Source: Verrucomicrobiota bacterium
Lineage (GTDB): Bacteria > Verrucomicrobiota > Verrucomicrobiia > Chthoniobacterales > Chthoniobacteraceae
Length of the DNA stretch: 59,078 nt
Direction: 5' to 3'
Assembly (NCBI GenBank): GCA_009885995.1
Contig: VFJQ01000114.1
Location: 1-59,078 of the forward strand
Shown: one piece after another, positions 6,528 to 15,224 of the stretch
Position numbering within the stretch: the stretch's first letter is position 1
Layout: each line of letters begins with the position of its first letter
Notes under the pieces: model-generated
Database searches by the model: none
What the model saw: the letters and a program-made list of their open reading frames with translations, nothing else
Told to the model about the DNA's origin: nothing
Translations under genes and position numbers: made by a program

Positions 6528-7772
6528 ATGACCGACCGTAAACGCACGCTCCATCTCATCTTCTGGACGATCTTCATCAACATGATCGGCTTCGGCATCG
6601 TGATCCCGGTGCTGCCGATCTATGCGAAGTCGGAGCCGTTCATGATGGGCCCCACGCAGCTCGGCTGGCTCGTCGGCGTCTTCTCGCTCGTCCAGCTTTT
6701 CTCCGGGCCGATCATCGGGAAGATCTCGGATCGCGTCGGGCGGCGGCCGGTGCTGCTCATCAGCATCATTGGCACGGCGGTCGGCTACTTCGTCACCGGC
6801 GCGGCGTTCGCGCCGTGGATGCTTTTCCTCGGCCGCATCATCGACGGCGCGAGCGGCGGAAACATCGCGACCGCGCAGGCGTGCATCGCCGACGTGACGC
6901 CGCCCGAGGAGCGCTCGCGGGCGATGGGGCACATCGGCGCGGCGTTCGGGCTGGGCTTCATCTTTGGGCCGGCGATCGGCGGCGTGCTCAGCCATTACTT
7001 CGGGGTGTCGGCGCCGTTCTACTTCGCCGGCGCGCTCTCGCTGGTGAACGCGGTCTTCGTCTATGCGCGGCTGCCCGAGACGCTCACGGAAGAGAAGCGG
7101 CTGCACCCCGCGGAGAAGGGGCCGCTGAGCGAAGTGTTCGCGGAAGGGCGGGGCATGTTCATCAGCATGCTGCTGATCGCCACGCTGCTCACCACGACCG
7201 GCTTCGCGTCGATCCATCTGCTCTTTGCGCTCTTCTGCCAGGACCACCTCGGTTGGGATCTGCGGCACACGAGCTACGCCTTCGCCTACGTCGGCTTCAT
7301 CTCCGTGCTCGTGCAGGGTGGGCTGCTGCGGCGGCTGCTGAAACGCGACGGCATGGAAAAGCCCGTCGCGCTCATCGGCGCCGCGCTGCTCGCGCTGAGC
7401 CTCTGGTGGATGCCGCGCACGTCGAGCACCGCATCGTTTCTCCTCGTGAATGCCGTGATGGCGCTCGGCAACGGCCTGCTCGTCCCCACGCTCTCCGGCA
7501 TGGCGTCGCGCCACGTCCACGGCCGTGCGCAAGGCCGCGTGCTCGGCCTCTCGCAAGCCGCCGGCGCGCTCGGGCGCTTCCTCGGTCCGGCGCTCGCCGC
7601 TCTGCCGCTGCCCGCGCTTTTCTCCGCGGCCGCGCGGCCGCTCACGGGTGAGCTGCTCACCAGCGTGAACCGCGGCTACAGCGTCGCCTTCACCACCGCC
7701 GCCGCGATGCTCGTCGTCGCGTTCGTCGTCATCGCGGTGATGAAACCGCGCGAGATCGAATCACCCGCTTAA
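6528..7772 (+). CDS. MFS transporter, TetA-like drug exporter
   Basis: A 414-residue major facilitator protein with about 12 membrane segments. Motif A is present as GKISDRVGRRPVLL after the second helix, with MIGFGIVIPVLPIYA in helix 1 and GAAFGLGFIFGPAIGGVL (motif C region) in helix 5. This layout is that of the DHA1 subfamily that includes TetA-type proton-coupled drug efflux pumps. The substrate cannot be predicted. The XRE-metallo-beta-lactamase gene follows nine bases after the stop and is probably co-transcribed. Confidence 0.88.
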   Translation: MTDRKRTLHLIFWTIFINMIGFGIVIPVLPIYAKSEPFMMGPTQLGWLVGVFSLVQLFSGPIIGKISDRVGRRPVLLISIIGTAVGYFVTGAAFAPWMLFLGRIIDGASGGNIATAQACIADVTPPEERSRAMGHIGAAFGLGFIFGPAIGGVLSHYFGVSAPFYFAGALSLVNAVFVYARLPETLTEEKRLHPAEKGPLSEVFAEGRGMFISMLLIATLLTTTGFASIHLLFALFCQDHLGWDLRHTSYAFAYVGFISVLVQGGLLRRLLKRDGMEKPVALIGAALLALSLWWMPRTSSTASFLLVNAVMALGNGLLVPTLSGMASRHVHGRAQGRVLGLSQAAGALGRFLGPALAALPLPALFSAAARPLTGELLTSVNRGYSVAFTTAAAMLVVAFVVIAVMKPREIESPA

Positions 7773-7781
7773 CCCACCACC

Positions 7782-8591
7782 ATGACCATCCCACTCGAAG
7801 ACTTCTTCAACGACATCGTCGGCAAATCCATGCGCGGCCTCGGGCTCGCGGATAGCGCCGTCGCCGAGAAATCCGGCGTGAGCGCCGCCGACGTGCAGAG
7901 CCTGCGCGAAGGAAACTGGAACGCCGCGACCGCGCGCAAGATCGCCCACACCCTCGGCCTCGGCGCCGACGCGCTCGTGGGCCTCGGCGAGAAGACCTAC
8001 CGCCCCGCCGATGTGAGTGTCGCTGGCCTCGCGCAGTTCAACACGCCCTACGAGGACATGACCGTGAACTCCTACCTCGCGTGGGACACGACCTCGAAAG
8101 AAGCGGTCGCCTTCGACACCGGCGCCGACGCCACCCCGATGCTCGACGCGCTCGCGCAGCACGGCCTCAAGCTGAAATTCATCCTGCTCACGCACACGCA
8201 CGGCGACCACATCCTCGAGCTCGACCGACTGAGCGAGAAGACCGGCGCGCCTGCCTTCGTCGGCGATCGTGAACCGATCGAGGGCGCGGAGTCCTTCCCT
8301 GCCGGGCGCACGTGGACGGTCGGTGGGCTCGCGATCGAATCGCGCCTCACGTGGGGCCACTCGAAGGGCGGCATCACCTACGTGATCCGCGGCCTCGCGA
8401 AGCCGGTCGCCGTCGTCGGCGACGCCGTCTTCGCCGGCTCAATGGGCGGCGGCGGCGTGAGCTACGCCGCCGCGCTCGCCACGAATCGCGCCGAGATTTT
8501 CACCCTCAGCGACGACACCGTGATCTGCCCCGGCCACGGCCCGCTGACGACCATCGGCGAGGAGAGGCGGCACAACCCCTTCTTCGCCTGA
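7782..8591 (+). CDS. XRE-type HTH fused to a metallo-beta-lactamase-fold hydrolase
   Basis: A 269-residue protein. Residues 20-70 form a Cro/CI-like helix-turn-helix (LADSAVAEKSGVSAADVQSL, RKIAHTLGLGADALVGLG). From about residue 80 it is a metallo-beta-lactamase fold: HTHGDH metal site at 138-143, GHSKGG, GDAVF and a C-terminal CPGHGP. The core looks like glyoxalase II-type (GloB) thioester hydrolases with a full set of metal ligands. An HTH fused to a hydrolase suggests either a sensor regulator or a degenerate HTH used as a dimerisation or substrate-binding region. It follows the MFS gene by nine bases. Confidence 0.82.
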   Translation: MTIPLEDFFNDIVGKSMRGLGLADSAVAEKSGVSAADVQSLREGNWNAATARKIAHTLGLGADALVGLGEKTYRPADVSVAGLAQFNTPYEDMTVNSYLAWDTTSKEAVAFDTGADATPMLDALAQHGLKLKFILLTHTHGDHILELDRLSEKTGAPAFVGDREPIEGAESFPAGRTWTVGGLAIESRLTWGHSKGGITYVIRGLAKPVAVVGDAVFAGSMGGGGVSYAAALATNRAEIFTLSDDTVICPGHGPLTTIGEERRHNPFFA

Positions 8592-8644
8592 TCCGGGGTG
8601 AAGATAGCGCTGGCTGACTTCGTCGGGCGCAATACCCTTTCCAC

Positions 8645-9568
8645 ATGTCGATGAAGCGCCCCAGTCTTCCACTCCTCGCCCTCGTGGCCTGTCTTTGGTC
8701 GAACGCGGCATGGGCAGTGCCGAAATCCAGCGCCATCTCCCAGCAGCACCAGCGCGCCGCGCAGATCGCTGCGCAACAGGCCGCCCGTGCGCACCAGATC
8801 GCTGCGCAGCAGCAGCAGCAGAAAAAAGTCGCGGCTCGTGCGTCTGTCGTCGTCCAGCAGCAGCAGGTATCGGATCGCCGCGCCGTAGTCGTCGCTCAGC
8901 AGCACGCGGCTGAACGCGCCGCCGCGATCACGAGCTTGCAGCAGACCGCTGAGCGTCACGCCGTGGTGCAGCAGCAGCAGGCCGTGCGCACCCATCAGGT
9001 CGCCAGCCAGCAGCAGAGTTTGCGCGCGCATCAGGCTGCAGTGTTCCAGACGAATCAACTCCGCGCACACCAGGCCGCGACGCAGCAGGAGAAGGTGAGC
9101 CGCCAGCACCAAAGCACCGTGCAGCAGGCGATCGCGCTGCGGGCTCAGAAGAGCACGACCCAGCTTCGGCAGCGCGCGCAGGCGGGTGCGACCGCGAGCC
9201 GCCAGCTCCAGCGTGCCAGCCGGAGCCATGCGGTGGCATCGCAGCAGTTGTCCGCGCACCTGAATGCCGGGAAGCAGAATCTTCTGCAGCGTCGTCGCGG
9301 GGCGAACGCCAAGTCCGCCCAGCACAACCGAGCGGGCGCACAGGCTGCACATTTGCTCACGATTCGCGCCGCGGCCGCCAGCGCCCGGAACCATCGCGCG
9401 ATGCCGAAGAAAGCGGTGAAACACGCGCCGCGCCGCAACACCATCGCCCGCCAGCACGAGATCGCCGCGAGCCAATCGCTCCTGCTACGGCGCCGGGAGG
9501 CCGAGGAGCTGGCAGCAGCAGCAGCCGCAGCGACCTCCACCGGCGGGACGGTCGATCCGTTGCAATAG
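8645..9568 (+). CDS. Secreted Gln/Ala-rich low-complexity protein
   Basis: A 307-residue protein with a clear signal peptide (MKRPSLPLLALVACLWSNAAWA, cleaved after AWA). The mature part is almost entirely Ala, Gln, Arg, His and Ser, in irregular repeats such as AQQQAARAHQIAAQQQQQ, VASQQQSLRAHQAAVFQ, with many CAG codons. There are no Cys residues after the signal and few aromatic ones. It should form long helices or be disordered and highly basic. I do not recognise a family. A TACCCT box at 8633-8638, six bases before the ATG, suggests a leaderless transcript like those of the TA modules. Confidence 0.7.
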   Translation: MSMKRPSLPLLALVACLWSNAAWAVPKSSAISQQHQRAAQIAAQQAARAHQIAAQQQQQKKVAARASVVVQQQQVSDRRAVVVAQQHAAERAAAITSLQQTAERHAVVQQQQAVRTHQVASQQQSLRAHQAAVFQTNQLRAHQAATQQEKVSRQHQSTVQQAIALRAQKSTTQLRQRAQAGATASRQLQRASRSHAVASQQLSAHLNAGKQNLLQRRRGANAKSAQHNRAGAQAAHLLTIRAAAASARNHRAMPKKAVKHAPRRNTIARQHEIAASQSLLLRRREAEELAAAAAAATSTGGTVDPLQ

Positions 9569-9601
9569 CTCTCCGGCGGCCCGCGACGCAGCGCGTTCCT
9601 C

Positions 9602-10561
9602 ATGCCCGTCCTCGCGTCGCGATTCTCGCCGCCGTTCATCCTCCGCTCAGGCCATGTGCAGACGATTCTGCCGGCTCTCCTGCCGCGGCGGATCGACTGC
9701 GCTTTCACGCGCGAGCGGCTGGAACTCGCCGACGGCGACTTCGTCGATCTCGACTGGCTGCGAGAAGGTCACGCGCGCCTCGCGATCCTCACGCACGGAC
9801 TCGAAGGCGACACGCGGGCGAACTACATCCGCGGCCAGGCCCGCGCGCTCGCGGATGGCGGCTGGGATGTGCTCGCGTGGAATTTCCGCGGATGCAGCGG
9901 CGAGCCGAACCGGCTGCTGCGCTACTACCACGCGGGCGACACCGGCGATCTCCGCGCCGTCGTCGCGCACGCTGCGGCTCGGCACGCGCGCATCGCGCTC
10001 GTGGGCTTCAGCCTCGGCGGGAATGTGACGCTCAAATATCTCGGTGAAGCGGCGCCGCATCCGGCGGTCATCGCGGGTGCGGCGATCGATGCGGCGGTCG
10101 ACCTCGCCTCGTGCGCGCGCCGGCTCGATCGCGAACTGGCGAACTGGATCTATCGCCGCCACTTCCTCCGCACGCTGATCGCGAAGATCGAGACGAAGGC
10201 GCGCCAATTCCCCGGCCGGCTCGATCTCACCGGCCTGCACGGCCTGCGCGGGATCGAGGAATACGACGACCGCTACGCTGCGCCGATCCACGGTTTCCGC
10301 GACGCCGCCGACTACTACGCGAGGTCGAGCGCGCGGCAGTTTCTCCCGCGCATCGGCGTGCCGACGCTGCTGCTGAATGCGCGCAACGATCCCTTCCTCG
10401 CGCCGTCATGCTTCCCCTTTGCCGAGGCGGAGGAAAGTGAGCACCTGCACCTCGAGGCGCCCGCGCACGGCGGCCACGTCGGCTTTCTCGACCTCGCGCG
10501 CGGCGTGCGGCCGTGGAGCGAACGGCGCGTGGTCGAGTTCCTCGCCGACGTGGCGGGCTGA
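9602..10561 (+). CDS. Alpha/beta hydrolase, YheT-like
   Basis: A 319-residue alpha/beta hydrolase. The N-terminal SPPFILRSGHVQTILPALLPRR is the hallmark of the YheT family (residues near the first strand that read GHxQTI). HGLEGDTRANYIRG gives the oxyanion region, GFSLGGN the nucleophile elbow (Ser), ARNDPFLAP the acid position and APAHGGHVGFL the catalytic His. Family members are esterases of uncertain physiological substrate. It converges with the large SBBP gene, leaving an eight-base gap. Confidence 0.9.
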   Translation: MPVLASRFSPPFILRSGHVQTILPALLPRRIDCAFTRERLELADGDFVDLDWLREGHARLAILTHGLEGDTRANYIRGQARALADGGWDVLAWNFRGCSGEPNRLLRYYHAGDTGDLRAVVAHAAARHARIALVGFSLGGNVTLKYLGEAAPHPAVIAGAAIDAAVDLASCARRLDRELANWIYRRHFLRTLIAKIETKARQFPGRLDLTGLHGLRGIEEYDDRYAAPIHGFRDAADYYARSSARQFLPRIGVPTLLLNARNDPFLAPSCFPFAEAEESEHLHLEAPAHGGHVGFLDLARGVRPWSERRVVEFLADVAG

Positions 10562-10569
10562 GCGCGGCC

Positions 10570-13458
10570 TTAGGGCAGGCCGATCGCGACGAGCGCCTGC
10601 TTGCCGTTGGTGAACTTGACGAGCGCGGTGATACTGCCGGTCGAGTTGAAGCTGCGCGCGGCGGAGGTGGCGGTGGAGACAGCTTTGAGCAGGGTGAAGC
10701 TCTTCACCGTCTGGTCGCCGAGCACGTCGCCCGTGCGCAGGAGGCGGCGCACTCTGCCGGTGCTGTCCACGCCCCAGACCCCGAGGTTGTTCTTCCCGCT
10801 CACGCCACTGCCGGCGAGCTTTGCGACGAAGATGGGGCGCCCACCGGGCAGCACGAAGTTCGTGATGCTGCTCCACACGGCGGTGCCGTTGAGGCCCGCG
10901 GCATCCGTGGCCGGGAAGCCGGTGCGCGCGATCAGATTTTGGAGGCCGCTGGAGCCGTAGAGCAGCGCTTTGTTGTTCTTCGTGGTCACGCCCGTGCCCT
11001 TGAGCGTCGCGAGGAAGAGGGCCTGGTTATTAAAGTCGATGAGCGGGTCGCTGAAGGCCGCGAAAACCGGGCCGGCGATAGCGACACTCGGCGGGGCATC
11101 ACCTTCGGTGGCGATCAATTCGTAAGCCTGCGAGTTCGGGCTGTAGCGGATGAGGATCGTGTCGTTCGCGGTGGTGACGGCGCCGCCGACGGTTTGCGTG
11201 ACGAGCGCGGCGAACCGGATGCCGGTGGCGTCGGTGGCAGGCAGGCCGAGAGTCTTGGGATTGAAGTTGGGGCCGCCGGTCACGAGTTCGCCGGGGTTCT
11301 GCGTGGAGTGGAAAATCGCGGTGCGTTTGTCGGCGAGAGTCGCCTTCACGACGGTGGTGACGCCGGCGTGCCAGCGGCCATCGCCGGGTGAGGTCTTTGG
11401 CGGGCTGAGCACGGTGAGCTTCTTGATCGTGGTCGCCGTGCCGTCCAGGGTGACCGCCTCGCCCGTGCGCCGGACCACGGTGCCAGCGTTCATGGCGTCG
11501 ATGGCCACGAGCGCGACGTTGCTCGAAGCCGGTGCAGCCACTTTCACGAGTGCGAGCAGTTGGTTGTTGCTGAGCGTGAGGCTCAGCACGCTCGAGAGGT
11601 TCTCGGTCATGCCGGGGACGGGTTTCCCTTTTTGCAGCGCGAGGTGCAGCGTGCCGCCGAGGTTCGTCCACACGCCGCTCGCCTGCGAGGCCGGCGCGCC
11701 GCTGACTTTCGCGGCGAAGGCGTGGTGACCATCGGGCGAGATGATCGGGTCGGAGAAGCTGGCCCATTTCGCCCCGGTGATGCCGGGCGCGTCGCCTCTC
11801 TGCACCGCAGGCAGCGTCGTGCCGCCCGCCGTGCCCTGGGTGAAGATCGCGCTGAGCTTGGTCCTGCCGTCGGCAATCGTGATCTTCGCCGCGACGCCGC
11901 TGCCGGAGATCGCGGGGGCATTGCCGGTGGAGTAGATCGCGTCGGCGGGCACACCGGTGTCGTTGGGCATCGCGTCGCCGGTGTAGGCGATGAAGCGGTT
12001 GTATTTCACCGTCAGCAGCTCGGAAAACGCGCTCGGCTCCGCCTTCCGCGCGGTGCCCGTCACGGCGACGTTGCCAGCGAGATCGACCGCGACGCCGAAT
12101 GGCTCGTCGTTGCCCTTGTCGCGCGCGCCGTTCAGCAATTGCTGCCACAGGATCACGCCGTCCGCGCCGTCGAATTTCACCGTGTAGTAGGCGCCATCCG
12201 TGCCGTCCTCGGGGTTCTGGGAGCGCCCGGTCACGATCGCATTGCCCGCCCCATCGACCACGAGCGCGTTGACGTTGTCATTAACGAAATTGGTGCCGCC
12301 GATCTCCGCCGTCTGCGATTCCCAAAGGATCGCGCCACTGGCTGCCGCGTATTTTGCGACGTAAAACGCGGTCTTGAACCCATCGAGGATCGACGTGCCA
12401 GCGATGATGGCATTGCCCGCGCCATCGACTCCGAGATACGGGCTGAAGTTCTCCGGGCTGATCAGCGACGGCGAGGGCGAGCTTGGGTCGATCGCATTGC
12501 CGCCGGGGCTGTCGTAGGTGCGCTGCCAATCCATTTGGGTCGCGTTGAGGGCCGACTTATATCGGATCGTGTGGAAAGAATAGGTGACGTCCAAATTCCG
12601 GACGATGCCGCTGACGATCACGTTTCCCACGGCATCCATCGCGACGCTCGTGCCCGCGTCGTCGTCGCCCGCTGCGTCGTCGTAGGTTTCATCCCAGATC
12701 AGCGCGCCTGTCGCGCCGTTGTATTTTGCGGTGTAAAAGCAACGGTTGCTGCCCACGCGCGAGAAGCCGGTGACCGCCACATTCCCCGCCGGATCGACCG
12801 CCACATCGCGCGGCTCATCGACGAACGGAGTGCTCCAGCGCGGATCCGCGCCCCACACGTCCGCGCCATTCGCAGCGGCGTATTTGAAGGTCTGGATGTC
12901 CGTTGACGTGCCGCTGCCCTGGGAGCGGCCGGTCACGACCGCGTTGCCGCTCGCATCCACGGCGATCGCGATCGCCTCGTCGGCGCCATTCTGCGGGTTG
13001 GCGTAGGTGCGCGACCACGCCGTCGAGCCCGTCACACCGTTGTATTTGATTGTCTGGAAATCATGCCCGTCCGAGCTCGTGTTGGTGTATCCGGTCACGA
13101 TCGGATTGCCCGCTGCATCCACCGCGATCGCCGCCGGGCGCGCATCGCCCACGGCCGCGGCGAAAGTCCGCTCCCACACCAGGCCACCCGTGAGTGAGTC
13201 GTATTTCGCGGTATACCACGAATCGGCGCTGCCCGTGTCGTGGTAGCCGGTGACGAAGACATTCCCGTTCGCATCCATCGCCACGGCGACGCCGCGCTGG
13301 GTCGCGTTTTCCGTGCGATCGTATGCCTGAAACCAAGCCAGGTAGTTGCGCTCGGCTTTCAGCGGAGTGCAGGCGAAGCCGAACGCGACCGCCAGCAAGG
13401 CGCGCGCGGTGTGGCGGAGGGGCGGGATGAAACTGCGATTGCGGGTCGAGTGGATCAT
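10570..13458 (-). CDS. Large secreted SBBP beta-propeller protein
   Basis: A 962-residue protein from ATG 13458, chosen because a signal peptide (RHTARALLAVAFGFACTPLKA) follows; the upstream in-frame stretch has no leader. Residues about 45-560 carry eight repeats built around GNxxVTG (for example GNVFVTGYHDTG, GNPIVTGYTNTS, GNAVVTGRSQGS), each with a YTxKYxxxTG strand: SBBP-type beta-propeller blades. The C-terminal 400 residues contain tandem units with ATEGDAPP, FAAFSDPLIDF and RTGDVLG words, a second repeat class common in secreted proteins of this phylum. Probably extracellular or outer-surface; function unknown. Confidence 0.82.
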   Translation of the reverse strand: MIHSTRNRSFIPPLRHTARALLAVAFGFACTPLKAERNYLAWFQAYDRTENATQRGVAVAMDANGNVFVTGYHDTGSADSWYTAKYDSLTGGLVWERTFAAAVGDARPAAIAVDAAGNPIVTGYTNTSSDGHDFQTIKYNGVTGSTAWSRTYANPQNGADEAIAIAVDASGNAVVTGRSQGSGTSTDIQTFKYAAANGADVWGADPRWSTPFVDEPRDVAVDPAGNVAVTGFSRVGSNRCFYTAKYNGATGALIWDETYDDAAGDDDAGTSVAMDAVGNVIVSGIVRNLDVTYSFHTIRYKSALNATQMDWQRTYDSPGGNAIDPSSPSPSLISPENFSPYLGVDGAGNAIIAGTSILDGFKTAFYVAKYAAASGAILWESQTAEIGGTNFVNDNVNALVVDGAGNAIVTGRSQNPEDGTDGAYYTVKFDGADGVILWQQLLNGARDKGNDEPFGVAVDLAGNVAVTGTARKAEPSAFSELLTVKYNRFIAYTGDAMPNDTGVPADAIYSTGNAPAISGSGVAAKITIADGRTKLSAIFTQGTAGGTTLPAVQRGDAPGITGAKWASFSDPIISPDGHHAFAAKVSGAPASQASGVWTNLGGTLHLALQKGKPVPGMTENLSSVLSLTLSNNQLLALVKVAAPASSNVALVAIDAMNAGTVVRRTGEAVTLDGTATTIKKLTVLSPPKTSPGDGRWHAGVTTVVKATLADKRTAIFHSTQNPGELVTGGPNFNPKTLGLPATDATGIRFAALVTQTVGGAVTTANDTILIRYSPNSQAYELIATEGDAPPSVAIAGPVFAAFSDPLIDFNNQALFLATLKGTGVTTKNNKALLYGSSGLQNLIARTGFPATDAAGLNGTAVWSSITNFVLPGGRPIFVAKLAGSGVSGKNNLGVWGVDSTGRVRRLLRTGDVLGDQTVKSFTLLKAVSTATSAARSFNSTGSITALVKFTNGKQALVAIGLP

Positions 13459-13727
13459 TGGATGTGTTGAGTCGTGTGGTTGGTCGTTCTGCGGGCTGCG
13501 GCCCCAAAACGCGGACGCGTCCATACGGAGTCCGGGGCGAGTTGAAAGCAGGAACTTTTTTATTATCAGCGCGCCGGATCGTGGGTTCGATCGGCTGAGC
13601 GCGCCATACGCCATCGGTCCTATGGGCGACCGCAGACGGCCCCGCGCAGGTCTTGATTGCCGGCGGGACCGGCCTCATCCTCCGCCCGTCTCCGTTGTTC
13701 TCCGCGCAAACCAAAACCTCGACGACC

Positions 13728-14300
13728 ATGAAAACCATCCACCTCCTGCTCTCCCTGCTCGCCTCCCTCAGCATCGCCCCGTCGGTCCAGGCGCAGGCCC
13801 GCCTCGACCCCATTCCGCCGACGCTCTCGGCCGCGCTCAAGCTCAGCCGCAGCCACCTCCTCATCTTCCGCCCCACACGGATGGGCAAAGACTACGGCCT
13901 CGACGTCTCCCACCTCCGGCTCGCCGACGGCAGCGTGCGGACGGGCGAAAGGAGGTTCGTGCAGCTCGTGGTGTATGCCTCGAAGCCGAACATGACCGGC
14001 GGCAACGACATCCTCTTCACCAGCACGCAAGAGATCACCGACGGCACATCGAACACCGTCGTGTTCCCGCAGTTCAAGCCGAGCGCGACCACGGCGGCGC
14101 TGCCTTACATCGAGCAAGACAATCGCGTCGGCATCATCGCGATCCTCATCGGCCTGCGGCAAATGGGCACTGGCCCGGTGCAATCGATGGCGCTCCCCGG
14201 CGCGGACACGATCGCCGTGGAAGTGAACCCTGGCGACGGCGGCCTCGGCCTGCTCCTGCCCGCGGTGCAAAAAGTCCGCGCTGCCGCGAGCCGGCTCTAA
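13728..14300 (+). CDS. Secreted protein with DUF1559/prepilin-like words in changed order
   Basis: A 190-residue protein with a signal peptide (MKTIHLLLSLLASLSIAPSVQA). It contains EITDGTSNTVVF at about residue 105, IIAILIGL at about 140 and a C-terminal GLLLPAVQKVRAAASRL. In planctomycete and related DUF1559 proteins, an N-terminal prepilin segment reads IIAILIGLLLPAVQKVREAA and ITDGTSNT lies in the C-terminal half. Here these words occur in a different order and the prepilin-like word is split across the end. I know of similar short proteins only as unnamed ones. Function unknown. It is divergent from the SBBP gene. Confidence 0.62.
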   Translation: MKTIHLLLSLLASLSIAPSVQAQARLDPIPPTLSAALKLSRSHLLIFRPTRMGKDYGLDVSHLRLADGSVRTGERRFVQLVVYASKPNMTGGNDILFTSTQEITDGTSNTVVFPQFKPSATTAALPYIEQDNRVGIIAILIGLRQMGTGPVQSMALPGADTIAVEVNPGDGGLGLLLPAVQKVRAAASRL

Positions 14301-14408
14301 TGGAGCGCCGCCGTCCCGGCGGCCACTACTAGGCGCGAGCAGCGCCAATCTTCAGGAGAATTGGCCGCTGCGCGGGCAACGAGCGCCGGCGGGGACGCCG
14401 GCGTTCCA
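14301..14408. repeat. REP-like palindrome pair at the 3' side of the RAYT gene
   Basis: Two GC-rich REP-like units face each other: 14301-14323 (starts TGGAGCGCCGCCGTCCCGG) and 14385-14408 (ends GCGTTCCA), near reverse complements. Between them lies a second, inner, imperfect inverted repeat around 14338-14372. The pair lies between the secreted gene stop (14300) and the RAYT stop (14409), so it could form one long cruciform. Confidence 0.75.
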
Positions 14409-15029
14409 TCATTCGCGGTGCGGCTCTTTGCTGGCGGGGCGATCTTCTCCTTCCCAACCCTTCCACACGCTGCTCCACCGCCAGTCCTCCGCGTTCACGC
14501 ATAGCCGCGCCTTCACCGGGTTTTGCGCGATGTAGCTTCTCGCAAAAGCCAGATGCTTCGCGTTGCGGATGTAGCGGTCGTGGTATTCGCGCTGCCAGAA
14601 CTCGCCCTGTCGCCCGAGCACCTGATTCGCCTGGTGCGCGACAAAGCTTTTCCACGAGTGCAGCAACTCGGCGAGCGAGCAACTCTCTCGCGTCTCGACG
14701 AGGACGTGGACGTGATTCGGCATCACCACCCACGCGAGCAGCCGGTAGCGTTCGCCGTCGAAGTGCAGCAACGCATCCTCGGCGCTCTTTGCGATGCGCG
14801 GATTGCGGAGCAGACATTTGCCGTGGCAAGCGTCGAGGTAATCGGCGATGCGGCGCTGGAACTCGGCCGTAGATTCGCTCTCGGAAAGATGGCGAAGTTC
14901 TTCGTGCCAGCGGGCGACCACCTCGGCGGGCATCGAGTCGACAAGGCGGAAAGTGATGCCTTGGATCAGCCCCGGCTGATCGAAGTGCGGAAGGTAATCG
15001 CGCGAATACCAGCCGCGATGTTCATGCAT
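14409..15029 (-). CDS. REP-associated tyrosine transposase (RAYT, Y1_Tnp family)
   Basis: A 206-residue HUH transposase. The metal-binding His pair is in VVMPNHVHVLVE (His106, His108), and the catalytic Tyr is in FWQREYHDRYIRN (probably Tyr149). PVKARLCVNAEDWRWSS is the usual C-terminal signature of the RAYT/IS200-like group. The ATG at 15029 gives MHEHRGWYSRDYLPHFD, a typical RAYT start (the longer frame would read through the flanking palindrome). RAYTs act on REP sequences as single strands and are usually domesticated single-copy genes. REP-like palindromes flank it on both sides. Confidence 0.92.
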   Translation of the reverse strand: MHEHRGWYSRDYLPHFDQPGLIQGITFRLVDSMPAEVVARWHEELRHLSESESTAEFQRRIADYLDACHGKCLLRNPRIAKSAEDALLHFDGERYRLLAWVVMPNHVHVLVETRESCSLAELLHSWKSFVAHQANQVLGRQGEFWQREYHDRYIRNAKHLAFARSYIAQNPVKARLCVNAEDWRWSSVWKGWEGEDRPASKEPHRE

Positions 15030-15067
15030 GCGGGAGGAAATAGAAAAGCACGGTGGGTGCGGCAAGC

Positions 15068-15178
15068 ATGGAGCGCTGGCGTCCTCGCCGGCCACGACAC
15101 CTGCATGCGAAGCATCACTTCTCATAGATGGGCGCTGCGCGCGTTGGGTCGTGGCCGGCGAGGACGCCAGCGCTCCAT
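15068..15178. repeat. Perfect 31-bp inverted repeat 5' of the RAYT gene
   Basis: Arms 15068-15098 and 15148-15178 are exact reverse complements around a 49-base loop. The arm starts ATGGAGCGCTGGCGTCC, matching the REP-like unit at the other end of the RAYT gene and the 24-bp palindrome at 6408-6471. It lies between the RAYT start and thrS. Perfect identity between arms points to recent activity or gene conversion. Confidence 0.85.
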
Positions 15179-15224
15179 CGCCTTGCCCTGCCGCCTCGGC
15201 GCGCTACCCTCACGACCCATTTTT

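Noticed and set aside
11560..12906. Plus-strand frame of 448 codons antisense to the SBBP gene
   Set aside because: The minus strand has clear propeller repeats; the plus frame is a shadow with biased composition.
14409..15125. Longer RAYT start at 15125
   Set aside because: The extra 32 residues would be encoded by the flanking REP-like palindrome; ATG 15029 gives the usual family start.
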